Assembly (NCBI GenBank): GCA_034928145.1
Contig: JAYFPE010000004.1
Location: 1 to 64,000, forward strand
From: Pelethousia sp034928145
GTDB lineage: Bacteria > Bacillota > Clostridia > Christensenellales > CAG-138
Direction: 5' to 3'
Length of the DNA: 64,000 nucleotides
Both the position numbers and the translations under genes were made by a program. The notes beneath the pieces were generated by a model, which saw nothing but the letters and a program-made list of their open reading frames with translations, was not told the DNA's origin and ran no database searches. Below, piece after piece: positions 24,500 to 34,983 of this stretch (positions are counted from its first letter, which is position 1; each line of letters opens with the position of its first letter).

Positions 24500-24923
24500 G
24501 AGCCGGGTCTTGCCGAAAACGATGAATTTAGGGCGGAGCGCTTTGCGCTTCGCCCTTATGGGTGTCAAAAAAGTGGCAATGCCACTTTTTTGAGTTTGCA
24601 TGAAACAACTGCTCGTACCTTGCGGTCGTTGTTTCATGCAGTGAAAGCCTTGGCAAGCAAGGCTTTTCGCTCGCGGCGTACATGCCGCCGCTCACGATTA
24701 AAGCCTCCGGGTGCTGTGGCCCCCGATCCCCCAGGAACCTTTTCGCCCTTATGTTATGCTGTACTTTCTCAAACAAGCGGCCCGGCATGCGCGGCGCGGA
24801 TTTTATTTGCAGCAAAGTCTACACCGGGGCTGGGAATTTTGCGATATATAGGGTAAAATGGTATAAAAGGGTATGATACATCCGGCGCGCGGTATCGATA
24901 AGCCTGGCGGGAAGGGGTTCTTA
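24500..24923. repeat. Intergenic repeat with terminator palindrome and hairpins
   Basis: Holds the GTGGC palindrome terminator AAAAAAGTGGC-AAT-GCCACTTTTTT (24567-24591), a perfect 13-bp inverted repeat TGCATGAAACAAC/GTTGTTTCATGCA (24597-24640) and an AAGCCTTG..CAAGGCTT stem near 24645. The last also occurs as a perfect palindrome at 60519-60538, so this is related to the repeat there. Open frames crossing it look accidental. The promoter of the next gene is not clear. Confidence 0.6.
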
Positions 24924-27278
24924 ATGAAAAAGCAAGTCCTGTTTTCTTTAATCTTGGCCGCGGTTTTGCTGCTGGTTCCCGTGGGGGTCCTGGCGGCGGA
25001 TGCGACGCCCACGGGCAGCGGAAATGCGCTTTCTTCCAACGGCGCGGAGGCTTTCACCATCACGACTAAGGACAAGTTGGATTCCACAGCCATGCGCGCC
25101 AGCCTGGCGGGTTTTACGGAAGGCGACGCTTCCGCCGGCGCCACCGTGGCCTGCTGGAAGGATGCGGATGGGAGCCTCAAATTCGTTTATTTATCGAACG
25201 CAACCGAACTCACCCTGAACGCGGGTAAAACGGCGAACCTTTCCGGCAACGTCAGCATCGGGAGCCTCACCATCGGGGCGGGCGCCGGGCTGATCGTGCC
25301 CGCCGGCACGGATACCGCGAAAAACAGCCTTACCGCTGAAACCACGGTAATCGTTAGCGATGGCGGCACGCTGACCAACAGCGGCACGGTAACGGCGAAG
25401 AGCGGCATCAGCACGACGGGCAGCAAGAGCACCATTAGCAATGGCAGCGGTTCCGAGCTGATCACGCCCACAGTGGAGGTTGGCGCCGGCGGCAGATTAA
25501 CCAACGAGGGCAGCATTGCGGGCAGCCTGATCAACCAGGGCAACGCGGACCTGGATGGCGGCACGGTGAGCGGCCATATTGAAAACAGCGGCGATGTGGT
25601 GGGCACGAAGCCCCTCACCATCGGCAAAGATCAGAAGCTTACCATCACGGGCACAGGCTATGTCAGCCCCAGCATCGTTAACGATGGCGGCGCGGTTACC
25701 CTCAAGGATGAAGCGCTGGTGCGCGGCACTGTGTCCAACACAGGCGCGGGCACGTTGAATGTGGAAGGCGGCGAGGTGAGCGGCAAGGTTACCAACAATT
25801 CCGGCGCCACGGTAAACGTAAGCGGCGGCACGCTCAATAACGTGACGAACAGCGGCGCGTTAACTGTATCCGCCGGCCAGATAGACGGCAACATAAGCAA
25901 CGAGACGGGCGGCGCGCTGACCTTGAGCGGCGCCGGCGCGATCAATAAACCGCTTAATAACGCGGGCGGGTTCACCATGACCGGCGGCACCTTGGCCGGC
26001 TCGCTGGATAACGGCGGCACGGCCGCCATTTCCGGCGGCACGGTGAACGCGAATATAAGCAATGAAAGCAACATGAGCCTTTCAGGCGTTACGGTAAACG
26101 GCGATATGGCCAACGCCGGCGCGCTTACCCTGGGCGACGGGGTAACCCTGGCGGGCGATGTGGTGGAGAATGGCGAGGACGGGACGATCACCGGCTCATC
26201 GCTGAGCATAGGTTCCGGCACGGATATGTTCAACGAGGGCATCGTGAGCGCCAAAGCGGTCACGGTCAACGGTACGCTTGAAAATAAGAAGGGCGGTACC
26301 ATCGCCCAGGATTCCACCCTCACCAACAACGGCAAGCTGACCAATGCGGGCATCATCGCCAGCTCGTCCCTGAGCAATACCGGCACGCTGACCAACCAGA
26401 GCAAGGGCGAAATCTCCAGCGCCGCCGTGAGCAACAGCGGCACGCTCACCAACGCCAAGGATGGCCGTATCGCCAACAAAGACGCCACCGTGACCAACAC
26501 GGGCACCCTCACCAACAGCGGCACCATCACCGCCAAGGTGACCAACGAGAAGAGCGGCACGCTCACCAATAAGAGCGTCATCACCGGCGCTGTGACCAAC
26601 AACGGCGGCACCGTGACCAATGCTGAAAGCGGCTCCATGTCCGGCTCTATCACAAACGGCGAAGGCGGTACCATTTCCAACGGTGGCTCTATCTCCGGCG
26701 ATGTGGATAATAAAGGCACCATCAAAAATACCACGGATACGGCCTCGGTCAGCGGCAAGGTTACGGGCAAAGAGATAGAATCCACTGACGCAGCCAAGCC
26801 CATCACCGCCACCAACTCGGAAAAGACCGTGACCCTTTCGGATATGCCAGCGGGCTCCGTGCTGACCACGGCCAAGCTTGCGGAAAGCAGCGACGGCTAT
26901 AAGTCCCTCAAATCCACGGCCAAGGATGCCAAGGTCATCTGCGCATACGATATCACCTGCAACAAAACTTTTACGGGCACCAAAACCCTCACCTTCCTCC
27001 TTGGCAAGGACTATGCGGGCAAGACCATCACCGCCCTGCATTACATCAACGGCATCGTCGATACCTATAAGGGCAAGGCGGATTCCAGCGGCAATTTCAG
27101 CATGCCCATCACTTCCCTGAGCCCCTTCATGCTGGTTGAAGGCGCAGTCAGCGGCAGCGGCAGCGGCGGCAGCGGCTCCAAACCCGTGAAAACGGGTGAT
27201 GCGGCGGATTCTCTCCCCGGCCTGTCCTTGATCCTGCTGGCCGCCGGGGTCTACATCTGGCGCAAGCGCACCGCATAA
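24924..27278 (+). CDS. Repeat-rich secreted surface protein, membrane-anchored C-terminus
   Basis: A protein of about 784 residues. The signal peptide (MKKQVLFSLILAAVLLLVPVGVLAAD) is cut after about residue 26. Residues 130-620 are dozens of short, degenerate repeats rich in Gly, Thr, Asn and Ser (GTLTNSGT, GGTVTN, VSGKVTNNSGA), consistent with a parallel beta-helix or solenoid as in adhesins and autotransporter passengers. A distinct domain (about 625-755) follows, then a GSGSGGSGS linker, KPVKTGD, a hydrophobic helix and the basic end WRKRTA. That tail is of sortase-substrate type but not a canonical LPXTG. Start 24924 is chosen for the signal peptide and AAGGGG upstream. Confidence 0.8.
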   Translation: MKKQVLFSLILAAVLLLVPVGVLAADATPTGSGNALSSNGAEAFTITTKDKLDSTAMRASLAGFTEGDASAGATVACWKDADGSLKFVYLSNATELTLNAGKTANLSGNVSIGSLTIGAGAGLIVPAGTDTAKNSLTAETTVIVSDGGTLTNSGTVTAKSGISTTGSKSTISNGSGSELITPTVEVGAGGRLTNEGSIAGSLINQGNADLDGGTVSGHIENSGDVVGTKPLTIGKDQKLTITGTGYVSPSIVNDGGAVTLKDEALVRGTVSNTGAGTLNVEGGEVSGKVTNNSGATVNVSGGTLNNVTNSGALTVSAGQIDGNISNETGGALTLSGAGAINKPLNNAGGFTMTGGTLAGSLDNGGTAAISGGTVNANISNESNMSLSGVTVNGDMANAGALTLGDGVTLAGDVVENGEDGTITGSSLSIGSGTDMFNEGIVSAKAVTVNGTLENKKGGTIAQDSTLTNNGKLTNAGIIASSSLSNTGTLTNQSKGEISSAAVSNSGTLTNAKDGRIANKDATVTNTGTLTNSGTITAKVTNEKSGTLTNKSVITGAVTNNGGTVTNAESGSMSGSITNGEGGTISNGGSISGDVDNKGTIKNTTDTASVSGKVTGKEIESTDAAKPITATNSEKTVTLSDMPAGSVLTTAKLAESSDGYKSLKSTAKDAKVICAYDITCNKTFTGTKTLTFLLGKDYAGKTITALHYINGIVDTYKGKADSSGNFSMPITSLSPFMLVEGAVSGSGSGGSGSKPVKTGDAADSLPGLSLILLAAGVYIWRKRTA

Positions 27279-27309
27279 AGCCTGCAAAAGCATGAAATAC
27301 TGGAAGAAA

Positions 27310-27332
27310 CAGGGCGCCCGGCGGGCGCCCTG
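27310..27332 (+). terminator. Stem-loop after the surface protein gene
   Basis: Near-perfect CAGGGCGCCC/GGGCGCCCTG stem without a T run, ending directly at the next -35 box. Confidence 0.5.
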
Positions 27333-27361
27333 TTGACATGTGGGGAATATAAATGTAAAAT
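27333..27361 (+). promoter_or_regulatory. Promoter of the CorC-type gene
   Basis: TTGACA (27333-27338), 17 bp, TAAAAT (27356-27361). Confidence 0.75.
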
Positions 27362-27580
27362 ATGCATATTATAATCTATTGAAAGGATCCCCAATGGAAG
27401 ATTCGGACGGCGACGAAAGTCCAAGTAACGCCATAGAGCGCCAGCGCGCATACTGGTACCGGGCATGACCCATGCCTCCTTAGCGGGGGTAAGTGGGGTA
27501 TGCCTTTTTGCATACCGAAAATGAAAGATCGGATTCCTCTGGTTGGGGGGTATTCCGCAGGAACATAAAGGAGAGATTTT
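27362..27580 (+). promoter_or_regulatory. Structured leader, riboswitch candidate
   Basis: A leader of about 220 bases before a CorC-type transporter gene. GTATGC (27498-27503) can pair either with GCATAC upstream (27448-27453), closing a multi-stem domain, or with GCATACC downstream (27510-27516), forming a perfect GGTATGC/GCATACC hairpin. Inner stems include GGGCATG/CATGCC and GGAC/GTCC. Such exclusive pairing is typical of riboswitches. I could not match the M-box, yybP-ykoY, NiCo or fluoride consensus by eye, and no T run follows the lower hairpin. Confidence 0.4.
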
Positions 27581-28930
27581 TTGAATTCCATTCCCAGACA
27601 ATTGCTTTTGCAAGCGGTTTTGATATTGCTTAACGCCTTTTTTGCGGCTTCGGAGATCGCCGTGATTTCCCTAAGCCCCAATAAGTTGCGCCGTATGGCG
27701 GAAGAGGGCAATAAGAGCGCGCCCCGGCTTTTGAAGCTGGTGGAGGAGCCGGCGGGTTTCCTCTCCACCATTCAGATCGGCATTACCATGGCCGGCTATT
27801 TGGGCAGCGCCTTTGCGGCCGAAAACTTTTCCGATTATATCGTGGCCTGGATCTATGATGGCCTGAAGTTCCAAAGCATGAGCCCGGCCGCGCTCAACTC
27901 CATCTCCATCGTGCTCATCACCATTATCCTGGGCTATTTCACCCTGGTGCTGGGTGAGCTTGTGCCTAAGCGCATCGCCATGCAAAAGCCCATGGAGGTA
28001 GCCAAGGTGACCTCCGTGGTGGTGGGAGGCATCTCGGTGGCGATGAAGCCGGTGATCCGCTTTCTCAGCGCCAGTACAAACCTGGTGCTACGCTTGTTGG
28101 GCCTGAAAACCGAGGCGGAGGACGAGACGGTTTCCGAGGATGAGATCCGCATGATGGTGGATCTAGGTGAGGAGCGCGGCGCGATCGACACGGATGAAAA
28201 GGAATGGATCCAAAACGTGTTCGAATTCAACGACGTATCCGTTTACGACGCTATGACCCGCGCCACGGATGTGGAGGCCATCTCTTTAGAAGATACGAAA
28301 GAGGAGATCCTCACCCGCATCCGTGAAACCGGCCTTTCCCGCTTCCCCGTTTACGATGAGGATATCAACGACATCGTGGGCGTTCTCAATTCGCGTGATT
28401 TCCTGCTGGCCGTGGGCGAGGGCAAGCCCTGCGATACGGCAAGCCTCATGCGCACGCCCTACTTCGTGCCCGAATCCATCCGCGCGGACCAGCTTTTCAA
28501 GGATATGCAGCACAACAAAATCCATATCGCGGTGGTCATCGGCGAGTATGGCGAGCTGGCGGGCATCGTCACCATCGAAGATCTGCTCGAGCAGATCGTG
28601 GGCAATATCTACGACGAATTCGACCCGGAGGAGCCGGAGGAGATCCAGCAGATCGGCGATAACCTCTGGCGCGTCTCGGGCAGCACCCGGGTGGAGGATT
28701 TGGCCGAGGCCCTCGATATGGATATCCCCGAAGACGAGGATTACGACAGCGTGGGCGGCATGGTCTTCAGCTGCCTGCATACCATCCCCCAGGATGGCGA
28801 TACGCTGGAGGTGGAGGTCAACGGCCTGCGCATCTACGTGAAGCGCATCGAGGAGCGGCGGGTGGAAGAGGCGCTGGTAGAAAAGCTGGCCCAATGCAAG
28901 CGCGAGGAAGACGGGAAAGAAGAGGCGTAG
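27581..28930 (+). CDS. CorC/HlyC (CNNM-like) family transporter
   Basis: A 449-residue protein with an N-terminal DUF21/CNNM membrane domain (about 1-190, four helices, FFAASEIAVISLS and LGELVPKRIA), a CBS-domain pair (about 205-335, TIEDLLEQIVGNIYDEFD at its end) and a C-terminal CorC_HlyC domain (about 345-430). The family exports Mg2+ or related cations and senses nucleotides through the CBS pair; older hemolysin labels are misleading. Start is TTG 27581 with AAAGGAGAG about 7 bases upstream. Confidence 0.93.
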   Translation: MNSIPRQLLLQAVLILLNAFFAASEIAVISLSPNKLRRMAEEGNKSAPRLLKLVEEPAGFLSTIQIGITMAGYLGSAFAAENFSDYIVAWIYDGLKFQSMSPAALNSISIVLITIILGYFTLVLGELVPKRIAMQKPMEVAKVTSVVVGGISVAMKPVIRFLSASTNLVLRLLGLKTEAEDETVSEDEIRMMVDLGEERGAIDTDEKEWIQNVFEFNDVSVYDAMTRATDVEAISLEDTKEEILTRIRETGLSRFPVYDEDINDIVGVLNSRDFLLAVGEGKPCDTASLMRTPYFVPESIRADQLFKDMQHNKIHIAVVIGEYGELAGIVTIEDLLEQIVGNIYDEFDPEEPEEIQQIGDNLWRVSGSTRVEDLAEALDMDIPEDEDYDSVGGMVFSCLHTIPQDGDTLEVEVNGLRIYVKRIEERRVEEALVEKLAQCKREEDGKEEA

Positions 28931-28947
28931 GATAGCCATGCATACAA

Positions 28948-28982
28948 GCGGGGACGCGCAACTTCCGGCGCGTCCCCTTCTT
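28948..28982. terminator. Bidirectional terminator
   Basis: GGGGACGCGC/GCGCGTCCCC between convergent genes, followed by TTCTTTAATTT on the plus strand. Confidence 0.8.
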
Positions 28983-28997
28983 TAATTTGCGGGAGGT

Positions 28998-29900
28998 TCA
29001 GGCCCCCTGTATCTCTTTCTGCGCCTTTTTGGTGAGCTTGGAGAAGGTTTGCTCATAGGCGTGGTCACACATGGCAAAGACCAGGTCTTTGGGAAGCTCG
29101 GCATCGAGATATACGCTGTTCCAGTTGCGCTTGTCGCTATAAAAGCCGGGCACAATATCCGCATATTGGCCCCGGTACAACTCGGCCAGCAGCGGATCGC
29201 ACTTGAGGATGAGCATGGTGCGGCCGCCGTGGGGGCCGTATTGCAGGCCCGGTGTGCATTGGGCGGCGAAGAGCTTGCCCCCTACCTGATAGCGTAGCCA
29301 TTGCCACTCCACCTTGAAATCCTTTTGCACGCCCGGCATGGCCAGCAGATAATCATCCAGTCCAGGATAGTGCAAGGCGGCGAGGGCCGGGCCGTTGGGC
29401 TTATAGAGCACATGGCGGGGCAGGCCGCCGTATTTTTTTACCGTTACGGTCAGCATGTAGCCTAAATCCAGCAAATTGGTAAGGCTGTAGCTGTTATCCG
29501 GGTGGGCCGTACAGAACAAATGCCGGTAGCCAAGGGCAGCCATTTCCTTTTCGCCTTCGATGAGCAGCTTGGTCTGCAGCTTGTGGCCACGGTAGGCGGG
29601 GCGCACCGCTACGGAGTCCATATGCGCCGCTTTGGGCAGCTCCGCAGGCCAAAGCCCCGCGTCTCGGCCCAGATTTTCTTCGGCCAGGCCAGGGAAGTGC
29701 GCCTGGAATACACCGGCAATGCTTCCATCCGGCGCTTGCGCAACCAAGATGAAGCCGTCCCCCTGGATCTGCGCGGCCAAAAAGGCCTCGTCTGCGGGTG
29801 CGAACCACGCCGGCTGCCGCAGGGATGCCGTGGTTTCCGCTATCACCCGCATCAGACTGGGCAGGTCGTTTAGGCCGGCTTTTCGTATTACAAAATCCAT
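28998..29900 (-). CDS. Fusion of a GNAT acetyltransferase and an MmcQ/YjbR domain
   Basis: The protein is 300 residues. Residues 1-170 form a GNAT domain (VRPAYRGHKLQTKLLIEGEK as CoA-binding motif A, here RGHKLQTKLL; NLLDLGYML near its end). Residues 185-300 match the MmcQ/YjbR CyaY-like domain (LDDYLLAMPGVQKDFKVEW; VPGFYSDKRNWNSVYLD). MmcQ proteins are small DNA-binding-like proteins of unclear role; as a separate domain they are common beside acetyltransferases, but fusion is less usual. AAGGAG is 6 bases before ATG 29900. Confidence 0.82.
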   Translation of the reverse strand: MDFVIRKAGLNDLPSLMRVIAETTASLRQPAWFAPADEAFLAAQIQGDGFILVAQAPDGSIAGVFQAHFPGLAEENLGRDAGLWPAELPKAAHMDSVAVRPAYRGHKLQTKLLIEGEKEMAALGYRHLFCTAHPDNSYSLTNLLDLGYMLTVTVKKYGGLPRHVLYKPNGPALAALHYPGLDDYLLAMPGVQKDFKVEWQWLRYQVGGKLFAAQCTPGLQYGPHGGRTMLILKCDPLLAELYRGQYADIVPGFYSDKRNWNSVYLDAELPKDLVFAMCDHAYEQTFSKLTKKAQKEIQGA

Positions 29901-30445
29901 GCTTGTCTCCTTCCGGATCGTGTGCACACCATGCTATAAATTCCTGCTTTTAGTATAACGGTTCCCGCCCGGCAGCGCAATGCACGTGCGGGGACGGAAC
30001 GGAGGCTTTTCGAACCGGCTGCGCGGGCACTCTTCGCCGCGTGATGCCGCGAAAATGCGCCTATGGCATAGGCTTCGTCCCATACGGGCGAGAGCGCTCT
30101 CTATTTTATCCGCAAGATGGCGGAAATGCTGATATTTTATTGCATTCTGTAGATTTTGCGTGTATAATTTATCCAAATGCATGGTGGTTTGCTATGCGAA
30201 AAAGGCCGCCTTTCCGCCTGTTTTCGGTTAGAATAGGAGGCTTGAAAACCAGAGTAGGAGGATGGGAAAAGGTATGTGATAGGCTGGCGGTTCGCTGCCT
30301 ATCGCTATGTCTGCTTTCCACACTAAGCATATGCGCCATATCATGGCGCGCCTGCTGTGCGGGTGGAGGTACCCATCGAGCTGGCGACGGCTTTCTATGG
30401 GATTCGGCAGAAACGAGAATAACCCGATGATTAGCGAGAAAACAA
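29901..30445. other. Intergenic region with long leader
   Basis: Between divergent genes. Contains a good promoter (30140-30168) and then about 270 bases of leader with small stems (ATAGGC..GCCTAT near 30281; GCGCCATATCATGGCGC near 30330). A 78-codon frame from ATG 30194 is probably not a gene: it has no family resemblance or clear ribosome site. Confidence 0.5.
30140..30168 (+). promoter_or_regulatory. Promoter upstream of the dehydratase gene
   Basis: TTGCAT (30140-30145), 17 bp, TATAAT (30163-30168). Confidence 0.75.
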
Positions 30446-32341
<1,896 letters not shown>

Positions 32342-32376
32342 TAAGCCGCAAGGGGAATCCTATATACATACAATCA

Positions 32377-32419
32377 GGGGCCATCGCGCGAAGCAAGCGC
32401 GATGGCCCCTTGTTGTATT
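32377..32419 (+). terminator. Terminator of the dehydratase gene
   Basis: Perfect GGGGCCATCGCGC/GCGCGATGGCCCC stem followed by TTGTTGTATT. Confidence 0.85.
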
Positions 32420-32630
32420 GCTCGGCGGAGGGAGCGCTTCGCAGGGCGGCATACCAGCATCTCAACGCACAGCCAACAAAACAAACGGCGAAGGCCCTGA
32501 CGCGTATCAGGAGGTTGTGCCCAGAGGCCGCCGATTGTGTAAAGCTAACAAACGGCCTTCAGACGCAACGATCACCATTAAGGCTGGCCCCCGAAGCCGC
32601 CGTCCGCGTAGGACCCGTGTGCGCAGGGCC
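32420..32630. other. Degenerate intergenic stretch
   Basis: About 210 bases between convergent genes. It repeats pieces such as CTAACAAACGGCCTTC and GCGCAGGGCCTT also seen near 780-840 and 7318-7400. No gene is supported. Confidence 0.45.
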
Positions 32631-34238
32631 TTATGCATTGGTGTTCAGCGCGGCAAAGCTTATCTTGTTGTTCTTGTGCAGAACCTGAAAGACCTTATAT
32701 TGCCTGTCATAAGCCGACTTATCCGCGGCGTTGGGGTAAAAAACGCGGTAGGGCGGCAGCAGTTCCTTAGCTGCGGCCACGGCGGGTATCGCGCCGGTGG
32801 CGGCGGCGATGAGCACGGCCGCGCCCAGCGCGCCCACGTTTTGCGGATCCGGCAGGGTGGCGACCTTATGCCCTAAAACATCGGCCAGAATCTGGCAGAT
32901 CACGGCTGAGGAAGCGCCGCCGCCGCACACCATGATGATTTCGGAAGCGGGGAGCTTGCGCTCGTGGGCCTCGAGCATCAGGCGGCAATGAAAGGCGATT
33001 CCTTCGATTACGGCCCGAATGAGGGCGGATTTGCCCGTATCGATGCCGATGTTGAAGAACATGCCCCGGGCGCTGGCATCCTCAAAGGGGCAACGGTTGC
33101 CGTGCAGCCAGGGGGTGAAGATCACGCCATTGCTTCCCGGCGGCACTTCGCTCACCACCTCGCAAAGGTAATCGTAGAGGCTCAAATACATGCTCTCGAG
33201 CGATTCGGCCACGTGCGTTTTTTGCAGGTAAATGCCAATCTCATCCAGGGCCAGGTGATCCTTGACCCATTCGAGGCACTTGCCGGCGGTCTCCATCTCG
33301 GCAAAATAGTGGTAAAGCCCGCGCTGGCAGCCCACGATGGCGGCAATGGAAACGGCAGGGTCTACGATCTGCTTATCCGTTACAGTGGAGATCCAGCCGG
33401 AGGTGCCCAGGTAAATGTGTGTTTCGCCCGGCGCCACGGCTCCCACGCCCACGCCGATCAGCTCCGCATCCCCCCCGCCGCCATAAACGGCAGTGCCGGC
33501 GGAAAGGCCCAGCTCGGTCGCGGCGGCGGGCGCAATGCGGCCGGCCAGGTCCGAGGAGGCGATGACGGGGGGCAGGTGATCCATGTTCACGCCCGCCAGG
33601 TCGCACAGTGTTTGACTCCACGCGCATTTGGGGCCGCGCACATCGCACAGGAAGGTGGCATAGGCCGAGCCTTCGGTCATGGTCATCTCGCCTGTGAAGC
33701 GGAAGACGAGGTAATCCTTAACGTCCAGCCATTTGTAGATGCGACTGTAAATTTCGGGCTCGTTTTCCTGCACCCATTTGTATTTCCATAAGGGATCCTT
33801 AATGCTGGTGGGCGCGGCTTTCGTGAGGGAGAGCCAGGTGAGCAGCTTGCGCGCGTTGTAACCTGCGATGCGGGGCGCTTGCGTGAAACCCCGGGCGTAT
33901 TGCTTTTGCGCCCGATTATCCATATAACTCATGGCCGGCCGCAGGTACCTGCCGTCTTTACCGACCAACACCAGGCCTTGCATCTGCGAGCAAAAGGAAA
34001 CCGCTGTGACCGCTTCCGCGGCTAGGCCGGTTTTATGCAAAACCGCTTTGGTCGTTTGGCAAAGGGCGGCCCACCACTCGTCCGGATCCTGCTCCGCGCC
34101 GCCGTTTTTTAGCATGTAGAGGCCATAGCCGGCATAGGCGGAGCCGACAAGGGCGATTTTGCCCTCGAGGCGAAACAAGCAGGTCTTCACGCCGGTGGTG
34201 CCTACATCATAGGTGACGGCATAGGTTGGCGCAGCCAT
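32631..34238 (-). CDS. FGGY-family carbohydrate kinase
   Basis: A 535-residue sugar kinase. The ATP/phosphate motif is YDVGTTGVKTCLF near the N-terminus, followed by EQDPDEWW, SFCSQMQG, the catalytic-region GGGGDAELIGVGVG and THIYLGTSGWIS, and a C-terminal VCGGGASS and DPQNVGALGAA. It fits the xylulokinase-like branch, phosphorylating a pentulose, hexulose or polyol; the exact sugar is unknown. GGAGGGG precedes ATG 34238. An operator shared with neighbouring genes lies 63 bases upstream, suggesting TetR control together with the aldolase and aminotransferase. Confidence 0.9.
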   Translation of the reverse strand: MAAPTYAVTYDVGTTGVKTCLFRLEGKIALVGSAYAGYGLYMLKNGGAEQDPDEWWAALCQTTKAVLHKTGLAAEAVTAVSFCSQMQGLVLVGKDGRYLRPAMSYMDNRAQKQYARGFTQAPRIAGYNARKLLTWLSLTKAAPTSIKDPLWKYKWVQENEPEIYSRIYKWLDVKDYLVFRFTGEMTMTEGSAYATFLCDVRGPKCAWSQTLCDLAGVNMDHLPPVIASSDLAGRIAPAAATELGLSAGTAVYGGGGDAELIGVGVGAVAPGETHIYLGTSGWISTVTDKQIVDPAVSIAAIVGCQRGLYHYFAEMETAGKCLEWVKDHLALDEIGIYLQKTHVAESLESMYLSLYDYLCEVVSEVPPGSNGVIFTPWLHGNRCPFEDASARGMFFNIGIDTGKSALIRAVIEGIAFHCRLMLEAHERKLPASEIIMVCGGGASSAVICQILADVLGHKVATLPDPQNVGALGAAVLIAAATGAIPAVAAAKELLPPYRVFYPNAADKSAYDRQYKVFQVLHKNNKISFAALNTNA

Positions 34239-34300
34239 AAGAAACCCCTCCCGATATACGCAGATTTGTACGGCGCCGGGCCGCAGACCCTATTGGAAAA

Positions 34301-34316
34301 GTGAGTACTCACTCAT
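34301..34316. promoter_or_regulatory. TetR-type operator upstream of the FGGY kinase
   Basis: GTGAGT-ACTC-ACTCAT; same half-sites and spacing as the perfect site at 35761. Confidence 0.7.
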
Positions 34317-34326
34317 TACATATGTA

Positions 34327-34369
34327 TAAAAAAGCGGATGCGTGCAAAAACTCGTTCCGTCCGCATCCG
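34327..34369 (-). terminator. Terminator of the GtrA-like gene
   Basis: CGGATGCG (34362-34369 on the minus strand) pairs with CGCATCCG (34335-34342), then CTTTTTTA. Confidence 0.75.
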
Positions 34370-34390
34370 GCAAGCCGGTGGAAATGCCGC

Positions 34391-34834
34391 CTATTGGGCC
34401 AGGTCGTTGGTATTCATTTGGCCACGATAAACCACGAAGCGGCAATATAGGTATTCCAGCACCAGGTTACAAAGCATGGTTACGCCCAGCACCAGGTAGT
34501 CGTTAACGCCCATGCGCTCCGCGGCATCCCCCAGCCAGGTGGAAAGGGGCGTAAAGATCAGATAAAACCCGAGCACCAGCAGCATCGCTTTGGGCACGTT
34601 GGCGGCCGATTTAAAGGTGAAGCGCCGATTGACCGTGAAATTATAAAGCACCGAGGCCGTGAGGGCGATCAGATAGCTAGGCCAGTAGGGGAAGGAGGTG
34701 ACCTCGTTGAAGAGGGTGAACAAAAGCACCTGGATCAACCCGGCGGAGGCGGAAAACAAGGTGAATTTGAGGGCCTGCCAGGCCGTTTGCCCGGATGTGA
34801 GCGCCGCCGCCTGCTTTGCGTTTTCAGTTTTCAT
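34391..34834 (-). CDS. GtrA-like membrane protein
   Basis: A 147-residue protein with four hydrophobic helices matching the GtrA family: LKFTLFSASAGLIQVLLF, ALTASVLYNFTVNRRFTF and a C-terminal LVLEYLYCRFVVYR. GtrA proteins are thought to flip undecaprenyl-phosphate-linked sugars across the membrane. Start 34834 is chosen because GGAGG lies 6 bases upstream; the longer frame crosses the promoter. It lies downstream of the TetR gene with its own promoter and operator. Its place among sugar catabolic genes is unexplained. Confidence 0.87.
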   Translation of the reverse strand: MKTENAKQAAALTSGQTAWQALKFTLFSASAGLIQVLLFTLFNEVTSFPYWPSYLIALTASVLYNFTVNRRFTFKSAANVPKAMLLVLGFYLIFTPLSTWLGDAAERMGVNDYLVLGVTMLCNLVLEYLYCRFVVYRGQMNTNDLAQ

Positions 34835-34854
34835 GCATGGCCTCCAGATTGGGA

Positions 34855-34870
34855 GTGAGTGATTGCTTAT
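34855..34870. promoter_or_regulatory. TetR-type operator at the GtrA-like gene
   Basis: GTGAGT-GATT-GCTTAT, one half degenerate; lies just downstream of the -10 box, where binding would block transcription. Confidence 0.55.
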
Positions 34871-34877
34871 TATTCTG

Positions 34878-34906
34878 GTTCTATCATAAACGCTACGTCT
34901 TGTCAA
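34878..34906 (-). promoter_or_regulatory. Promoter of the GtrA-like gene
   Basis: TTGACA (34901-34906), 17 bp, TAGAAC (34878-34883) on the minus strand. Confidence 0.55.
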
Positions 34907-34955
34907 TGAAATTGATGGCCGGGATTTGCATATCCGGCCGGATTCCACAAAAGAA

Positions 34956-34971
34956 GTGAGCAATAGCTCAT
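34956..34971. promoter_or_regulatory. TetR-type operator between tetR and the GtrA-like gene
   Basis: GTGAGC-AATA-GCTCAT, matched half-sites with a changed inner base. Confidence 0.6.
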
Positions 34972-34983
34972 TCGGCCATGCCA

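Noticed and set aside
24528..24856. Frames of 88-95 codons on both strands after the ABC ATPase
   Set aside because: They lie over hairpins and the repeat family; sequence is not protein-like.
25658..27293. Long minus-strand frames opposite the surface protein
   Set aside because: Regular repeats in GC-rich coding DNA open the antisense frames; the plus frame has a signal peptide and anchor.
27362..27580. Assignment of the CorC leader to the M-box or yybP-ykoY class
   Set aside because: Key conserved segments of those classes are not visible by eye; left as an unassigned candidate.
30041..30430. 129-codon frame upstream of the dehydratase gene
   Set aside because: It begins before the promoter, has no family features and matches a leader region better.
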